A DNA stretch of 64,000 bases from Hornefia butyriciproducens (GTDB lineage: Bacteria > Bacillota > Clostridia > Peptostreptococcales > Anaerovoracaceae). Made by a program: the position numbers and the translations under genes. Shown one piece after another: positions 63,601-64,000 of this stretch. How positions within the stretch are numbered: the stretch's first letter is position 1; each line of letters starts with the position of its first letter. The stretch covers positions 248,001-312,000 of the forward strand of contig NZ_VUMZ01000001.1 in the NCBI RefSeq assembly GCF_009695915.1, written 5' to 3'. The notes under the pieces were generated by a model. It was not told the origin of the DNA and did not search any database. It saw nothing but the letters and a program-made list of their open reading frames with translations.

Positions 63601-63795
63601 GAACAGCGCGTCTGTAATAGCATCCTCCGGCATTTTCGGATTCAGCCTATGCAGCGCAGATATCAATTCTTCTTCAAATAAAGGGCTATGGAAGTCACGC
63701 TCCAAATCCGGTGCGTATACATACCGGTACCCCATATTCCGGAATAATTCGATTATCGAATTCTCATAATCCGCTTCGGTATAAAATCCTGACAT
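60625..63795 (-). CDS. hsdR: Type I restriction enzyme subunit R
   Basis: A 1056-residue HsdR. The nuclease site is PDVLLFLNGLPVVLIELKSP (D...ExK), Walker A is VFWHTQGSGKSLSM, the DEAD-like box is IVMADEAHRSQYG, and motif VI is QAIARVNRVFQDKEGG. It translocates and cuts unmethylated foreign DNA with HsdM/HsdS. The ATG at 63795 is chosen because AAGGAG lies 8 bases upstream; a GTG at 63804 is less likely. hsdM is not in the window; part of hsdS faces the other way at the edge. Base composition is more AT-rich than most of the window. Confidence 0.95.
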   Translation of the reverse strand: MSGFYTEADYENSIIELFRNMGYRYVYAPDLERDFHSPLFEEELISALHRLNPKMPEDAITDALFKLKNFENAELVQKNKLFMDYLQYGIEVRYFVKGEERSGLVYIVDYKNPENNSFVVANQWTFIENSNKRPDVLLFLNGLPVVLIELKSPSREETDASEGYLQIRNYMQEIPSMFIYNCICVISDHLTSKAGTITSGEDRFMEWKTKDGSYENTQYAQFDTFFEGMFEKERLLDIIKNFICFSNEGLKKFKILAGYHQYFAVRKAIESTKNATVTDGKGGVFWHTQGSGKSLSMVFYAHLLQEALDSPTIVVITDRNDLDDQLYGQFAKCKDFLRQEPVHATCRKLTETSGKNDIGLKNWLDGRQANGIIFTTMQKFEESSEPLSERRNIIVMADEAHRSQYGLKEKVDAKTGEIKVGTARIIRDSLPNATYIGFTGTPIAAKDRNTREVFGDYIDIYDMTQAVEDGATRPVYYESRVIKLKFDEATLHLIDQEYDIMANNADPEVVEKSKKELGQMEAVLGNDATIDSLVNDILDHYENYRADLLTGKAMVVAYSRAIAMKIYNRILELRPSWKEKVKVVMTESNKDPEEWRAVIGNKRRRDEFAKEFKNNNSEMKIAIVVDMWLTGFDVPSLATMYVYKPMQGYNLMQAIARVNRVFQDKEGGLIVDYVGIASALKQAMNDYTARDKKNYGDTDIAKVAYPKFLEKLSICRDLFHGYDYSKFTNGTDLERSKAITGAVNFIVGTDKEREREDFIKEALLLRQALSLCSSLVERDLRVEAAFFESVRVLVMRLMNQGEGKKISLPEMNARINELLKSSIKSDGVINLFSDVKEEFSLFDPKFLEEISKMKEKNLAVELLKKLIAEQIQIYRRTNVVKSEKFSEIIQGVMNRYLNGMLTNEEVIEELLKMAQQIREAHDAGDELGLSEDELAFYDALTKPQAIKDFYENDELIAITKELTDALRKNRSVDWQKRDSARAKMRMMIKRLLKKHKYPPEGMDDAVATVMLQCELWTDNNDMERQVVSYAEDFSNKAQDLQMVAEETAPYRTKKEV

Positions 63796-63841
63796 GAGTC
63801 TCACTCCTTCATTTATTTCTTACATTGTCCTCTTCATAGAG

Positions 63842-64000
63842 ATGGTTTTCATTCATCTTCGCTCCGTTTCAAACAAGAATTTAGAGCAGCAAGCGCAGAC
63901 TATTTTCCAAGAAAGATTTCAGCATCGCGATAACCTGCCTGAAGGATGGAAAACGATGACTCTTGCCGATGTCTCAAACATGAGTGCAGGTGGCGATAAA
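63842..64000 (+). CDS. HsdS fragment starting at the central conserved region (runs off window)
   Basis: Plus-strand frame, open to the window end, reads HLRSVSNKNLEQQAQTIFQERF, then NLPEGWKTMTLADVSNMSAGG. This is the helix-and-linker between the two target-recognition domains of type I specificity subunits, followed by the start of the second domain. It has no first domain and no clear ribosome site; the 63842 start is arbitrary (an in-frame ATG is also at 63794). Orientation is opposite to hsdR, as in silent hsdS cassettes of invertible type I systems. Confidence 0.75.
   Translation, partial: MVFIHLRSVSNKNLEQQAQTIFQERFQHRDNLPEGWKTMTLADVSNMSAGGDK

Overview
The window looks like chromosomal DNA of a Bacillota of class Clostridia. 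The evidence is an AddA-type helicase-nuclease, a CdaA-CdaR-GlmM c-di-AMP module, long-form HPF, RecD2, a YhaM-like nuclease, a fructose PTS with HPr carrying Ser46, and AGGAGG ribosome binding sites. Genus cannot be fixed from sequence alone. Most of the window is moderately GC-rich housekeeping DNA. Three stretches are visibly more AT-rich and look acquired: about 31.14-33.12 kb, about 54.9-58.8 kb, and the type I restriction locus at the right end. No rRNA, tRNA or CRISPR array was seen.

Left part (0-17 kb): a trmO-like gene cut by the window edge, a patatin-like lipase and addA in one minus-strand run; divergent gpmI; two FAD oxidoreductases; an ABM-LUD fusion divergent from an apparently leaderless dinB; then dnaE-pfkA-flavodoxin. 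Middle (17-30 kb): an orphan 87-residue protein with its own promoter and terminator; the ahcY-ywlG-membrane protein-gltX run; the cdaA-cdaR-glmM-glmS operon, which joins c-di-AMP synthesis to amino-sugar supply for the wall; a sodium:solute symporter; hpf; and an MBL hydrolase behind a structured leader.

30.7-38.6 kb: recD2-comFC, followed by a small AT-rich island. The island sits between the intact comFC 3' end and a decayed direct-repeat copy of that end, the usual footprint of integration at a gene's 3' end. It carries a membrane-anchored thioredoxin-like protein, a secreted protein with a cationic hydrophobic C-terminus, and a small three-helix membrane protein. Beyond recD2 lie a CCA-nucleotidyltransferase-like protein with altered signature motifs and a YhaM-type nuclease.

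38.7-47.8 kb: a TPP-riboswitch thiamine salvage operon (thiM-thiE-thiD-cytX), a membrane protein with seven 9-residue QRPAQP repeats, and a wall-synthesis pair (FHA-FtsW/RodA fusion plus class B PBP). 47.9-54.9 kb: a glycolytic fructose operon, deoR-fruK-fruA-ptsH-ptsI-gapA, ending in a clear terminator. 54.9-64 kb: a second secreted-protein plus small three-helix membrane-protein pair, resembling the first in layout, beside a truncated IS110-type transposase; an amino-acid permease with a RocB-like M20 peptidase; and hsdR. At the right edge is the start of an opposite-strand hsdS segment that begins at the central conserved region, which suggests a phase-variable type I system.

The most promising undescribed material is the pair of look-alike secreted-protein/three-helix membrane-protein cassettes (31.3-33.0 kb and 54.9-55.9 kb), which could be antagonistic-peptide or toxin/immunity units.
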